DNA from: JASJBU01 sp965372385
Lineage (GTDB): Bacteria > Pseudomonadota > Gammaproteobacteria > Chromatiales > Chromatiaceae
Direction: 5' to 3'
Length of the DNA: 20,445 nt
Assembly: GCA_965372385.1 (NCBI GenBank)
Contig: CBDVCD010000028.1
Coordinates: 1-20,445 of the forward strand
Part shown: positions 1 through 8,948 of the stretch, in pieces
How positions within the stretch are numbered: position 1 is the first letter of the stretch
Layout: each line of letters starts with the position of its first letter
Program-made: the position numbers and the translations under genes
The notes under the pieces: model-generated
Seen by the model: only the letters and a program-made list of their open reading frames with translations
The model's database searches: none
Told to the model about the DNA's origin: nothing

Positions 1-1
1 A

Positions 2-67
2 TTCAGGGGAGCGATCGATAGGGCTGACAACATCTTTCAGGAGATTGCCGGTTTCTCAATCCGATAA
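2..67 (+). pseudogene. Upstream piece of the polyketide synthase AT domain, ending at an in-frame TAA
   Basis: The frame used by the large PKS gene is open from base 2 and reads residues typical of the start of a PKS acyltransferase domain (FRGAIDRADNIFQEIAGFSI), then CGA, TAA (65-67), GAG and ATG (71). AT-family similarity continues on both sides of the stop: the pattern aidrad.iF.e.aG.Si.(D/E)em is normal for AT domains, with an acidic residue where the TAA lies. A single GAA to TAA change would explain it. The KS domain and earlier parts should lie to the left, outside the window. It could be a true nonsense mutation, a sequencing error, or a rare split gene. Confidence 0.7.
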
Positions 68-70
68 GAG

Positions 71-3000
71 ATGATGAAGGGAGAGGAAGCGTCTCGTATT
101 AACCAGACACAGTTCGCTCAGCCTGCCAACTTCGTTATCCAATACGCGTTGACCGAGTCGATGCGCGCGGAAGGTTTGGTTCCAGCGGCAGTCGTCGGTC
201 ACTCCGTGGGAGAAATCGCTTCCGCCTGGGCCTCGGGTATGTTGAGCCTGCACGATGCCTTGCTCGTTGCCTATTATCGAAGCCGCGCGCAGTCGAAGAC
301 CGCGGGGCAAGGCGGAATGCTGGCCGTCGGTCTCGGTTATGAGCAGGTATTGGAACTGATCACTGAATACCGGGGCAAGGTCAGTGTTGCCGCAGTGAAC
401 AGCCCAACCAATCTTACCTTGTCGGGTGACCAGGATTGTCTGGACTGGATTCAGGCCAGGCTCGAATCTCAGGAGATCTTTGCCCGCCCCCTGATGGTTG
501 AAGTGCCCTATCACAGCGCCATGATGGATCCCCTAAAGCCGGAGTTGATGAAGACCCTGGCGCCTTTAAACCCCAGCGAGCCAAGGCTGCCCTTGTACTC
601 GACGGTTATCGGAGGCCAAGTGCTCGAGCTAGGTTACGATGCTGAGTACTGGTGCAGGAATGTACGCGAACCCGTATTCTTCGACAAGGCGATGCGCTCG
701 CTGCTGGACGATGGCTATAGCGTTTTCGTGGAAGTTGGTCCGCATCCGGTGTTGCGCAACGTGTTGAAAGAGATCTTTACCGATTATGGCAGCGATGCGC
801 GATCGGTGCAGACACTGAATCGTAAGCAACCAGAGGTTGTCAGTTTCTGTCGTGGTCTGGCTGACGCATACACCAGTGGTGTTGATTTCGACTGGGTCGC
901 TCGTCATCCGTCAGGCCGCTTGGTTGATCTGCCGAACTATCCTTGGCAGCGCCAGCATTTGTGGATCGAATCCGAACACCAGCGTCGGGACCGTATGCTC
1001 GATATCGAGAGACCACTGCTCGGTGTGCGTGACCCTTGTTCCCTCAGATGGCGTGCTGATCTGGCGGATCATCGCCTCGATTATCTGCTCGACCACGTGG
1101 TCGATGGCATACCCATCATGCCGGCAGCGGCCTACCTGGAGGCTATGCTGGAGGCAAGCGCGTCACAGGGTCCGCAAGGCGCGAACGGTTGGCGACTCTC
1201 GGATATCCGGATTGAAAAGGCGTTGCTCCTGGATGTAAAAAAACCGCTATTTCTCGAAACCTGTCTGGCCGCTGACGGTCGCAGCATTGAACTGCGCAGT
1301 TTCGATGACCATAACCCGACACAGGTCCACCGGCACGCCGGGTCCCGCGTCTACCCGCTGATCGGACACCACACCAGCAGCGAGGATGTTGCAACCCTCC
1401 TCCAGCATTTTGAGACCCTTCAGCAGGCCTCAAGCGTTTACCAGAACTTCGCTGAACTCTCGATGCAATACAAACCTGCGTTCCAGACCATCACCGAGGT
1501 CAGACTAGGCTCCGATCGGCGAAAGGTCCTGACTCGTTTACGACTGCCGGAATCATTGGCCGCAGGTGCAGAGGATTACATTGCCCATCCAAGCATGCTG
1601 GATGGTTGTTTCCAGACTGTTCTCAACCTGCTGGACTCGAGTGACGGCGCCTTTCTGCCCACGAGTATACGTGACCTGCGGATATACCGACCATTGTCGC
1701 AAAACCTCTGGTGCCTTGGAGAACTAACGCATCGTAGCAAAAGCTCTGTGGAATGCGACCTCACGCTGATTGGCGAAGACGGTATAGTTGAGGCGAGTAT
1801 TCGCGGATTGGTTTGTTTGGCCCTACAAGGCAAGCGCTCCGAACGTGAGTATCCGGCAGGAGATCATGTATACACCTGGACACCGACAGCCCTGGCATCG
1901 ACTGGAGTTGCATTCCACAACTGGCTGGTCGTAGCGGATGAAAACAGTTCGCTTGCAGATTCTCTATGTGAACGTCTGCGGCAAGAAGCAGACTGCACCG
2001 TGCATCTCATGTTGTGGAATGAACAGGAATCAACTGACACTTTAGCAACAGATGTTTTCGATGCGGTGGTTTTTCTCTCGAGTGCGGGTTTTGAAGATAG
2101 TCGGGATTCTACGGGCGAGATTGCCTCCTCGCGATTACTGAAAACCTTGCAGACTCTGGAGGCACGGGACGACGCCCCACGCCTCTACGTCATAACCCGC
2201 GGCGCCTTTGCCGTGGGAGAAAAAGATGCTCCACCCATCCCTGGACAAGGTGCGCTCGTGGGTATGAGACGCGTCGCCTTCAATGAATTGGGTAGTCTGT
2301 GGCCAACCACGATAGACCTTCCACGTTTGATGGATAATGGGTTACTCGAAGCCCTGGTCAGGGAATTGCTGTCAGATGATGAAAAGGACGAGATAGCATT
2401 ACGACGAGACGCCCGCTATTACTCGAAACTCGGTGCCAGTAAAATCTTTTCCGAGACGCCAGAAGTTCAGATTAATCCTTGTGCAGAAGACCGTTTCACA
2501 CTGCTTGCAGGTTCTACCACGGGTGGAACTAAATTGGCTGCTGCGCTGCCGGGCCGTATAAACGCAGATGAAATGGAATTGAAGATCGAGGCCATATCCA
2601 GCGACGGAAATTCCGTCGCGGCTTATTTACAAGGTGATGATACCGGTGGGCATCTGATGAGTGTCTGCGGGCGGGTCACCCGTGTGCATGAAAATCTTAC
2701 CGCCAGTAAGGTGGGTGACCGGCTATGTGGTTTGATGCCAATCGCGCTCTCCAGCCACGTGCGGGTTTCCATGGATCGATCCTTGCTGATACCTGTACGC
2801 GACGATCTACCCGCGGAGATCGCGGCAGGAATCACCGTACTACAGGCCATGGCTCAACGGATCGCGGATATCGCCGCTCTGGAGCCAACCGATCGCGTGC
2901 TGGTCTGCGCCAGCGCCTTGGGCCTGGCGCTCGCCACGCGCCTGCGTGCCCAGGGCATCCAGGTGGAAACCTTCCCGGCCAAGGTTGAGCAATGGACAGA

Positions 3001-4492
3001 GGCGGAACTCGAAGTATTGGTTCAGGGAGGTCAAATCAATGCCATCGCGGCACCGCTGACTGCCTGGGAGGAAAGATTCGGCTTTGCCGAATTGACCGCT
3101 GGCGGTTGTCTGATTGACTTAGGCCATAGGTTTACTCACTTGAATTGTGATCCCCGGGTCGGCCGTTTGGTACGCATCGATGCAGCACTGGAGGTTAGCA
3201 AAAAGCGTGATCTACTGACTGCGGCCATGCGGCAGGTTCAAGGTGAAGATTGGGCTGGGCATGCAACCACTGAGGTCTTCGATCTGCCGGCATTCATCGA
3301 GCAAGACCTCGAGAGTGTGGCGAAGCTCAATCAGTTGGTCTTGCGTTACACCTCCGATACAGCGTTGACCGCGATGGCCGTCGATTCGCCGAACATCCAG
3401 TCGAATGCCTCCTATCTGGTCACCGGAGGATTTGGCGGACTGGGTAAGGAAACCGCCAAGTGGCTCGCTGGACAAGGCGCTGGACATGTCGTGTTGTGCA
3501 GCCGAACTGCCGGTGAGCGCGATACGGATCTGGCTTTTCTGAAGGAGTTGGAGCAAGCGGGTTGTAAAGCCTCTGCTCGCCGTTGTGATATCGCCGATAC
3601 GGATCAGGTTCGCGCGCTGGTGAATGAGTTTGCTGAATCGAATTTACCGTTGCGGGGGATCTTCCACACGGCGGGAGTGATCGACGACAGGCCGATCTCC
3701 GAACTGACGGAGCAGGCGCTGAGAAGGGTCATGCAGCCCAAAGCCCAGGGAGCCTGGAATCTGCACTTGGCAACCAGGCATTTGCCGCTCGATCACTTCG
3801 TTCTGTTTTCATCGATCTCGGTATTGGTTGGCAACAGCAAGCAGGCCAACTACTGTGCGGCTAACGGATTCCTCGATGCTCTGGCACACTTTCGGCACGC
3901 GCATAATTTGGCCGGACTCAGCATCAACTGGGGTGCTATTGAAACGGTTGGTATGTTGAGCAAGGACCAGATGATCGGTCAGCAGTTACGTCAGATCGGA
4001 CTGACACCGATTCCTTTTGATATCGCCCTCAACGGAATGGAGCGGGCAATGTCCACTGGCCTGCGGCAAATATGTATCGCCTCGGATCCGGACTGGAACA
4101 GATGGGCGGGTTATGAGACCTATGGTGCTCGGTCTGCGCGATTTCGCGCATTGGTGGAGCACGCCAGGGCACAAGCCGACAACTCGGTTCAAGCGCGGCT
4201 GCGTTCCGAACTGACTGCGCTTAGCGCGGAACAAAAGCATCATGTACTGACTGGACTGATCAGTGAAATATTTTCCCGGGAGCTAAAGATACCGTCAGAC
4301 CAACTCGATATCTCTCTCCCGCTGGAATATCTCGGTGTCGATTCACTCATGGCCACCGATATTCGTCTCGAGCTGGATACATCCCTGGGAATCGCAGTAC
4401 CTGCGCTGGAACTCATCGGAGAGGGCTCTATTGCAGGCCTTGCGGTCAAGGCGTTGCAGCAGATGCAGCTTGAAGTCACTACTGCCGCCTAA
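71..4492 (+). CDS. Type I polyketide synthase, AT-DH-(degenerate ER)-KR-ACP part
   Basis: Highly reducing-type PKS module, here 1473 residues from ATG 71. Visible in order: acyltransferase with GHSVGE (Ser45) and PYHS (His148); dehydratase with hot-dog motif HxxxGxxxxP (His342 to Pro351) and DGCFQ (Asp511, Gln515); a structural non-catalytic KR-like segment at about 610-790; an enoylreductase-like segment at about 800-1085 that lacks a glycine-rich NADPH loop (ASALGLALA at 947-955 where GGVGxxA is expected); ketoreductase with GGFGGLG (1119-1125), IDD (1204-1206), Ser1248 and Tyr1261; and an acyl carrier protein with GVDSL (phosphopantetheine Ser1425). A hydrophobic residue in GHSVG points to malonyl-CoA, although PYHS is neither the usual HAFH nor YASH. 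IDD resembles the B-type KR signature. There is no thioesterase, so release must come from elsewhere, probably the next gene. No ribosome site is close to ATG 71: the true gene starts left of the window and is interrupted by TAA 65-67. Family call is certain; whether the protein is made is not. Confidence 0.93.
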   Translation: MMKGEEASRINQTQFAQPANFVIQYALTESMRAEGLVPAAVVGHSVGEIASAWASGMLSLHDALLVAYYRSRAQSKTAGQGGMLAVGLGYEQVLELITEYRGKVSVAAVNSPTNLTLSGDQDCLDWIQARLESQEIFARPLMVEVPYHSAMMDPLKPELMKTLAPLNPSEPRLPLYSTVIGGQVLELGYDAEYWCRNVREPVFFDKAMRSLLDDGYSVFVEVGPHPVLRNVLKEIFTDYGSDARSVQTLNRKQPEVVSFCRGLADAYTSGVDFDWVARHPSGRLVDLPNYPWQRQHLWIESEHQRRDRMLDIERPLLGVRDPCSLRWRADLADHRLDYLLDHVVDGIPIMPAAAYLEAMLEASASQGPQGANGWRLSDIRIEKALLLDVKKPLFLETCLAADGRSIELRSFDDHNPTQVHRHAGSRVYPLIGHHTSSEDVATLLQHFETLQQASSVYQNFAELSMQYKPAFQTITEVRLGSDRRKVLTRLRLPESLAAGAEDYIAHPSMLDGCFQTVLNLLDSSDGAFLPTSIRDLRIYRPLSQNLWCLGELTHRSKSSVECDLTLIGEDGIVEASIRGLVCLALQGKRSEREYPAGDHVYTWTPTALASTGVAFHNWLVVADENSSLADSLCERLRQEADCTVHLMLWNEQESTDTLATDVFDAVVFLSSAGFEDSRDSTGEIASSRLLKTLQTLEARDDAPRLYVITRGAFAVGEKDAPPIPGQGALVGMRRVAFNELGSLWPTTIDLPRLMDNGLLEALVRELLSDDEKDEIALRRDARYYSKLGASKIFSETPEVQINPCAEDRFTLLAGSTTGGTKLAAALPGRINADEMELKIEAISSDGNSVAAYLQGDDTGGHLMSVCGRVTRVHENLTASKVGDRLCGLMPIALSSHVRVSMDRSLLIPVRDDLPAEIAAGITVLQAMAQRIADIAALEPTDRVLVCASALGLALATRLRAQGIQVETFPAKVEQWTEAELEVLVQGGQINAIAAPLTAWEERFGFAELTAGGCLIDLGHRFTHLNCDPRVGRLVRIDAALEVSKKRDLLTAAMRQVQGEDWAGHATTEVFDLPAFIEQDLESVAKLNQLVLRYTSDTALTAMAVDSPNIQSNASYLVTGGFGGLGKETAKWLAGQGAGHVVLCSRTAGERDTDLAFLKELEQAGCKASARRCDIADTDQVRALVNEFAESNLPLRGIFHTAGVIDDRPISELTEQALRRVMQPKAQGAWNLHLATRHLPLDHFVLFSSISVLVGNSKQANYCAANGFLDALAHFRHAHNLAGLSINWGAIETVGMLSKDQMIGQQLRQIGLTPIPFDIALNGMERAMSTGLRQICIASDPDWNRWAGYETYGARSARFRALVEHARAQADNSVQARLRSELTALSAEQKHHVLTGLISEIFSRELKIPSDQLDISLPLEYLGVDSLMATDIRLELDTSLGIAVPALELIGEGSIAGLAVKALQQMQLEVTTAA

Positions 4493-4529
4493 CTCATTTT
4501 GACCTGTCCAATCGAGGAGAATATCAACC

Positions 4530-5843
4530 ATGAGTATCAACAGTGAGCATTTGTTAGCGAAATTTAAATCCGAGTTTCTTGATGCCACGATAACCGAACC
4601 CACCAGGGTGCCATCGAAGGCGTTGAACCGAAAGTTCATGGATATCACTTCCATGGAAGACTATCGGCTGATCCAAGAGATGCGCGCCTTTTACTCCCAG
4701 GAGGGAAGACGCAATCCCTATTTCATGCCACGAGGGGGCAAGATTACCGATAGGATGCAAGTGCACGGGCGGGAGTACATCAGCTACTCCGGCTACAACT
4801 ATCTCGGCCTGTCGAATGACGAACGGGTCATCCAGGCGGCGCAGCAGGCTGTGGCCCAGTACGGCACACACTCTGGAGCTGCCCGTATGGTTGGCGGTGA
4901 GATGGAACTGCATCGGGAGCTGGAGCAGACCTATGCGAAAGCCTTTGGTTTCGAGGATTGCGTGGCTTCGGTCGGTGGATATGTGGTCAACGTAATGACC
5001 ATTGGTTATCTACTGGGATCCAACGATGTGGTGCTGATGGATGAGTACATGCACAACAGTGGCGTGATGGGTGGTGTGATGGCACATGCACGACGCATTC
5101 TATTTCCACATAATGACTACGAAGCACTCGAGCGCCTGTTGGAGGTCAACCGCTCCCGCTATGAACGGGCAATGATCGTTGTCGAGGGCGCTTACAGTAT
5201 GGATGGTGATCTGGCAAACCTTCCGCGACTTCTGGAAATCAAGCGCAAACACAATGCCTGGCTCATGGTCGATGAGGCACATTCCCTGGGTGTGGTCGGT
5301 GCCACGGGTCGTGGCTTGTGCGAACACTGGAAAATCGACCCCCGGGAGGTGGATATCATTATGGGTACCTTGAGTAAAAGCTTCGCGAGTTGCGGCGGCT
5401 TTTTAGGTGGTTCGAAGGAGATGATCGATATCCTGCGACATTTTGCCCCCGGTCTGCTGCTCTACAGTACTGGACTGCCACCGGCCAGTGCAGCGTCCGC
5501 ACTCGAGTCCGTGCGTATTATGTTAAAGGAGCCGGAGCGGGTGCAGCGGCTTCAGCGGAATGCGCGGCGCTTCGTCCAGTTGGCACAAGAGCGAGGATTC
5601 CATATAGGCTGCAATGGAGAATCGGCGGTGGTACCCCTCATGCTCGGAGACACTAAGTTGGCATTACATCTTATGTCGGACCTACTGGAAGCAGGAATCA
5701 TCGCGCATGCGGTCATGTATCCGGTCGTCGCGCGTGACAAGGCGCGCCTGAGGTTCTTTCTTACCTCGCAGCATAGCGAAGCGCAATTCGTACAGACGCT
5801 GGACCTGGTTCGCCAGCTTCTGCAGCGTCACCAGGCTTGCTGA
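4530..5843 (+). CDS. Alpha-oxoamine synthase (BioF/SPT-like PLP enzyme)
   Basis: PLP-dependent fold-type I enzyme that condenses an acyl thioester with an amino acid, with loss of CO2, to a 2-amino-ketone (family of 8-amino-7-oxononanoate synthase, serine palmitoyltransferase and 5-aminolevulinate synthase). Seen: YNYLGLS; GTHSGAARMVGG; His175 in DEYMHNS; EGAYSMDGD; DEAHSLG (Asp248, His251), which contacts the PLP ring; and the Schiff-base lysine Lys283 in GTLSKSF. At 437 residues it has a longer N-terminus than typical BioF (about 390). A GAGGAGA ribosome site (4514-4520) sits 9 bases before ATG. It lies 37 bp after the PKS, with no terminator between. Since the PKS has no thioesterase, the likely role is to take the acyl chain from the PKS ACP, as in fumonisin-type pathways. 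The amino acid used (Gly, Ala, Ser or another) cannot be read from the sequence. No biotin genes are nearby, which argues against a housekeeping BioF. Confidence 0.93.
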   Translation: MSINSEHLLAKFKSEFLDATITEPTRVPSKALNRKFMDITSMEDYRLIQEMRAFYSQEGRRNPYFMPRGGKITDRMQVHGREYISYSGYNYLGLSNDERVIQAAQQAVAQYGTHSGAARMVGGEMELHRELEQTYAKAFGFEDCVASVGGYVVNVMTIGYLLGSNDVVLMDEYMHNSGVMGGVMAHARRILFPHNDYEALERLLEVNRSRYERAMIVVEGAYSMDGDLANLPRLLEIKRKHNAWLMVDEAHSLGVVGATGRGLCEHWKIDPREVDIIMGTLSKSFASCGGFLGGSKEMIDILRHFAPGLLLYSTGLPPASAASALESVRIMLKEPERVQRLQRNARRFVQLAQERGFHIGCNGESAVVPLMLGDTKLALHLMSDLLEAGIIAHAVMYPVVARDKARLRFFLTSQHSEAQFVQTLDLVRQLLQRHQAC

Positions 5844-5868
5844 TTGCCAACAAAACAGGAAAAACATC

Positions 5869-8166
5869 ATGTTAGATGGTTACGCTAAATGGATCGTACA
5901 ACAACCCCGGGTCGTGCTTGTAGCGTCTCTGATAATCGTTGCTTTGTTGTCAGTCGGATCCGGACAGCTCAGCTTCCGCAGCGATGACAGGATATTCTTT
6001 CCGGATGATAATCCGGAGTTATCCACCTTGAAGATCTTCGAGTCCAAGTATGGGCGAGAAGACAATATTGTCTTCATTCTCAGTGCCATAAATGGCGATC
6101 TATTCACATCAGGCAAACTTGCCGCCATTAACGAACTGACCGATCGCGCGTGGCACATGCCGCATGTCAAACGAGTTGACTCCATCACTAATTACCAACG
6201 AGTATCCGCGAAAGGCGACGAGGTGATAATCGATCATCTGGCACGCTCAGGCGATACGCTTAGTGAACGTCAGGCGAGGGATCTCAAAGATATCGCTATG
6301 CGGGAGCCTTTGTTGGTAGGCCGCCTGCTGACCCCGGATGCCAAGGTGGGGCTGGTCGCGGTGCAATTTCGCTTGACTGACGACATGCAGGGTGACATGG
6401 CCGGCGTTTTGATGCAGGACGCGAGAGACATAGGCCTAGCGTTCATCGAGAAGCACCCGGATCTCGAATTGCGCATCTCCGGATCGCTCGCCCTGGACAA
6501 TGCCTTCGGTGAGGCCAGCGCCCATGACGGAGCCGTACTGACACCCATCATGTTCGTCCTGATCTTCGGACTTATCGGCTTAGTCTTTCGCTCTCTCTCC
6601 GTGGTCTTGTCCACGTTGTTGGTGATCGTTGCCGCTATCGGCAGCGCCATGGGCACGGCGGGTTATTTTCATATACCTTTGTCATCCCCGAGTGTTTCCG
6701 CACCCTTCATCATCCTCACGCTCGCCACCGCGGACTGTATCCATTTGGCAACGGCGATATTTCGCATCTCGCGTGCGCATCCGGAAGTAGGACACAGGGC
6801 TGCTGTCAGTCAAGGCCTGGTGGATACCTTCCGTCCCATTACCATAACGAGCCTCACTACGGCGATAGGGTTTTTTTCGCTCACTTTCAGCGAATCGCCG
6901 CCTTTCGGACATCTGGGGATTATCTCGGGAACCGGTGCAATCTTCGCCTGGCTGCTCACGATATCCCTGTTACCTGCCTTGATGACCCTGTTACCCTGGC
7001 GCCACAGGACTGCGACCCTGTTGATCCCAGATCACTGGTGGCATGGCTTGCATCGCTTTATCGAACGGCGTGCCGCACTGGTCGCCGGATCGATTCTTGT
7101 CGCTGGAGCAGGGGCTGCTGGATTCGCTGCGACTAACGTACTGGATGATCGCTATGTCGCCTATTTCGATCATAGCTTCGAATTTCGCCAGGATACGGAT
7201 TACCTCAACCAGCATTTGGGTGGTTTTTATAACCTGGAATATTCCTTGAATTCTGGCCATGCGGAAGGTATATCGCAACCGGAATATCTGCAGCAACTCG
7301 ATGCCTTCTCGGCCTGGCTCAGACAGCAGGCGGGAGTGACCCATGTGGCTGCATTGAGCGATATCATGCGGACTGTGAACCAAGGCATGAATGGTGGAGG
7401 TGAAGCTGCTTACCTGTTACCGGAGGATGCCGGTCGGGCTGCCCAATTTCTCTGGCTGTATGAGATGTCTCTACCCAGGGGGCTGGATCTGCGCGAACAA
7501 GTAACCGTTGACAAATCAGAGAGCCGTATGACGGTGGCGCTTGAGGATCTTTCCACGGAGCAAGTCCTCGATCTGGCCAGACGAGCGAAGATCTGGGCTG
7601 AGGAAAATACGCCGCTGTTGGCGGATTCGGCGCAGGCTACCGGCACCACGATACTGTTTTCGCACATTGGTCAGCGGAATATCGAACAGATGTTGACCGG
7701 TACCTTCTCAGCATTGTTGCTGATCTCGGTTATTTTGTTATTCGTTTTTGGTTCCGTCTGGCTGGGCGGGATTGCAATCGTATCCAATATGATTCCGCCA
7801 CTTGCAGCACTCGGTGGTTGGGCGTTGTTTGTGGGTGAGGTGGGTATGGCGGTAGCCACTATCGCTGCCGTGACACTCGGCATTGTCGTAGATGACACCA
7901 TACACTTTGTCGAGGCTGCACAGCGGGCGAGACGGCGCGACGCCGCGGATAGATCCCAAGCCGTGCTCACGGCCATGTTGCATGCCGGCCCGGGGATCGT
8001 TATCACCACTGTCGTACTGGCTGCCGGTTTCGCTTGCTTGGCCATCTCGGGCTTTCAGATCAACGCCTGGATGGGTCTGATGACGGCGGTCGTTATCTGT
8101 GTCGCCTTCGTTTTCGACTTTCTGTTTTTACCTTCCATATTGATCAAGTTGAGGAGATGGACATGA
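5869..8166 (+). CDS. MMPL/RND-family lipid exporter
   Basis: 765-residue inner-membrane protein with the duplicated RND plan. TM1 is at about 15-32, then a large periplasmic domain, TM2-6 at about 224-374, TM7 at about 402-424, a second periplasmic domain, and TM8-12 at about 610-760. Each half carries the related membrane motif with acidic residues and DxxH: ADCIHLATA (Asp289) and VDDTIHFVE (Asp675, Asp676), the proton-relay position in MMPL/HpnN-type proteins. These proteins move hydrophobic lipids rather than drugs. It starts 25 bp after the oxoamine synthase and its TGA overlaps the next ATG, so it is translated with its neighbours. Inferred cargo: the lipid made by the PKS and oxoamine synthase. 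Confidence 0.9.
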   Translation: MLDGYAKWIVQQPRVVLVASLIIVALLSVGSGQLSFRSDDRIFFPDDNPELSTLKIFESKYGREDNIVFILSAINGDLFTSGKLAAINELTDRAWHMPHVKRVDSITNYQRVSAKGDEVIIDHLARSGDTLSERQARDLKDIAMREPLLVGRLLTPDAKVGLVAVQFRLTDDMQGDMAGVLMQDARDIGLAFIEKHPDLELRISGSLALDNAFGEASAHDGAVLTPIMFVLIFGLIGLVFRSLSVVLSTLLVIVAAIGSAMGTAGYFHIPLSSPSVSAPFIILTLATADCIHLATAIFRISRAHPEVGHRAAVSQGLVDTFRPITITSLTTAIGFFSLTFSESPPFGHLGIISGTGAIFAWLLTISLLPALMTLLPWRHRTATLLIPDHWWHGLHRFIERRAALVAGSILVAGAGAAGFAATNVLDDRYVAYFDHSFEFRQDTDYLNQHLGGFYNLEYSLNSGHAEGISQPEYLQQLDAFSAWLRQQAGVTHVAALSDIMRTVNQGMNGGGEAAYLLPEDAGRAAQFLWLYEMSLPRGLDLREQVTVDKSESRMTVALEDLSTEQVLDLARRAKIWAEENTPLLADSAQATGTTILFSHIGQRNIEQMLTGTFSALLLISVILLFVFGSVWLGGIAIVSNMIPPLAALGGWALFVGEVGMAVATIAAVTLGIVVDDTIHFVEAAQRARRRDAADRSQAVLTAMLHAGPGIVITTVVLAAGFACLAISGFQINAWMGLMTAVVICVAFVFDFLFLPSILIKLRRWT

Positions 8167-8948
8167 TTGCTAAATTCACCACCCTAGCAGTTGCCACCAT
8201 TCTGGCTGGCACAGTGTTTGCGCAATCCCCAGAGGAACGGGGCCTTGAGATTGCTTTGGAGACCGAACGGCGTGATAGTGGATTTGGAGACTATGTCGTT
8301 GAAGGACTTATGATGCTGAAAAGTTCGCACGGTGCCACTGGTCAGCGGCGATTCACCATGTATACGCTGGAAATGGAAAAGGAAGGTGACAAGCGCCTGG
8401 TGAATTTTCACGAACCGCGAGATCTAAGCGGGATGATCTCGTTGACCTACTCTCATGGTCTGGAACCGGACGATCAGTGGCTCTATCTGCCGGCTTTACG
8501 TCGCACCAAGCGGCTTGCCGCCCGCGATAAAACGGGGAGTTTCGCGGGCAGTGAGTTCTCATTCGAGGATATTGGTACCTGGGAGGTAAAAAAATACGCT
8601 TACAAATACCTGCGCGATGAGGCACTGGATGGAAAAAATACCTTCGTGGTTGAGAACACACCGGCCTACCCCTATGCGGGTTATTCCAAAATCATGGAAT
8701 GGGTCGATCAGGAAATCTATCATCCGCGACGACTGCTCTATTATGATGTGGCTGGGAGGCCACTCAAGGAGTTGCGTTTCTACGACTACCGTCAGTATTC
8801 AGATCGGTATTGGCGGCCCATGAAAGCCGTGATGACCCATCTGCAGAGCGGTGCTGTTTCTACTATTGAGTGGACGAACTATCGATTCCGCACTGGACTC
8901 GAAGAAAACAGTCTGCGGCCAAACGTTATCCGAAGATGGTCCAAGTGA
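8163..8948 (+). CDS. LolA-like periplasmic outer-membrane lipid/lipoprotein-sorting protein
   Basis: 261 residues from ATG 8163. A signal peptide covers about residues 1-20 with a probable cut after VFA. The rest is beta-rich and shows the hallmark stretch of the 'outer membrane lipoprotein-sorting protein' LolA-like family: DQWLYLPALRRTKRL, then SFAGSEFSFEDIG and a WVD strand region. Such proteins are usually encoded beside MMPL/RND exporters and are thought to carry a hydrophobic cargo across the periplasm. GAGGAG (8151-8156) lies six bases before ATG 8163; ATG 8157 is too close to that site, so 8163 is chosen. ATG 8163 overlaps the exporter stop (ATGA), suggesting coupled translation. Confidence 0.9.
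   Translation: MIAKFTTLAVATILAGTVFAQSPEERGLEIALETERRDSGFGDYVVEGLMMLKSSHGATGQRRFTMYTLEMEKEGDKRLVNFHEPRDLSGMISLTYSHGLEPDDQWLYLPALRRTKRLAARDKTGSFAGSEFSFEDIGTWEVKKYAYKYLRDEALDGKNTFVVENTPAYPYAGYSKIMEWVDQEIYHPRRLLYYDVAGRPLKELRFYDYRQYSDRYWRPMKAVMTHLQSGAVSTIEWTNYRFRTGLEENSLRPNVIRRWSK

Noticed and set aside
3212..3556. 114-codon minus-strand frame inside the PKS
   Set aside because: It lies opposite the KR domain of a well supported gene, has no ribosome site and its product resembles no known protein; it is a shadow frame.
4530..5843. Assignment of the PLP enzyme as biotin-pathway BioF
   Set aside because: The fold matches, but there are no biotin genes nearby and it has a longer N-terminus and a PKS partner; a specific bioF name is not justified.
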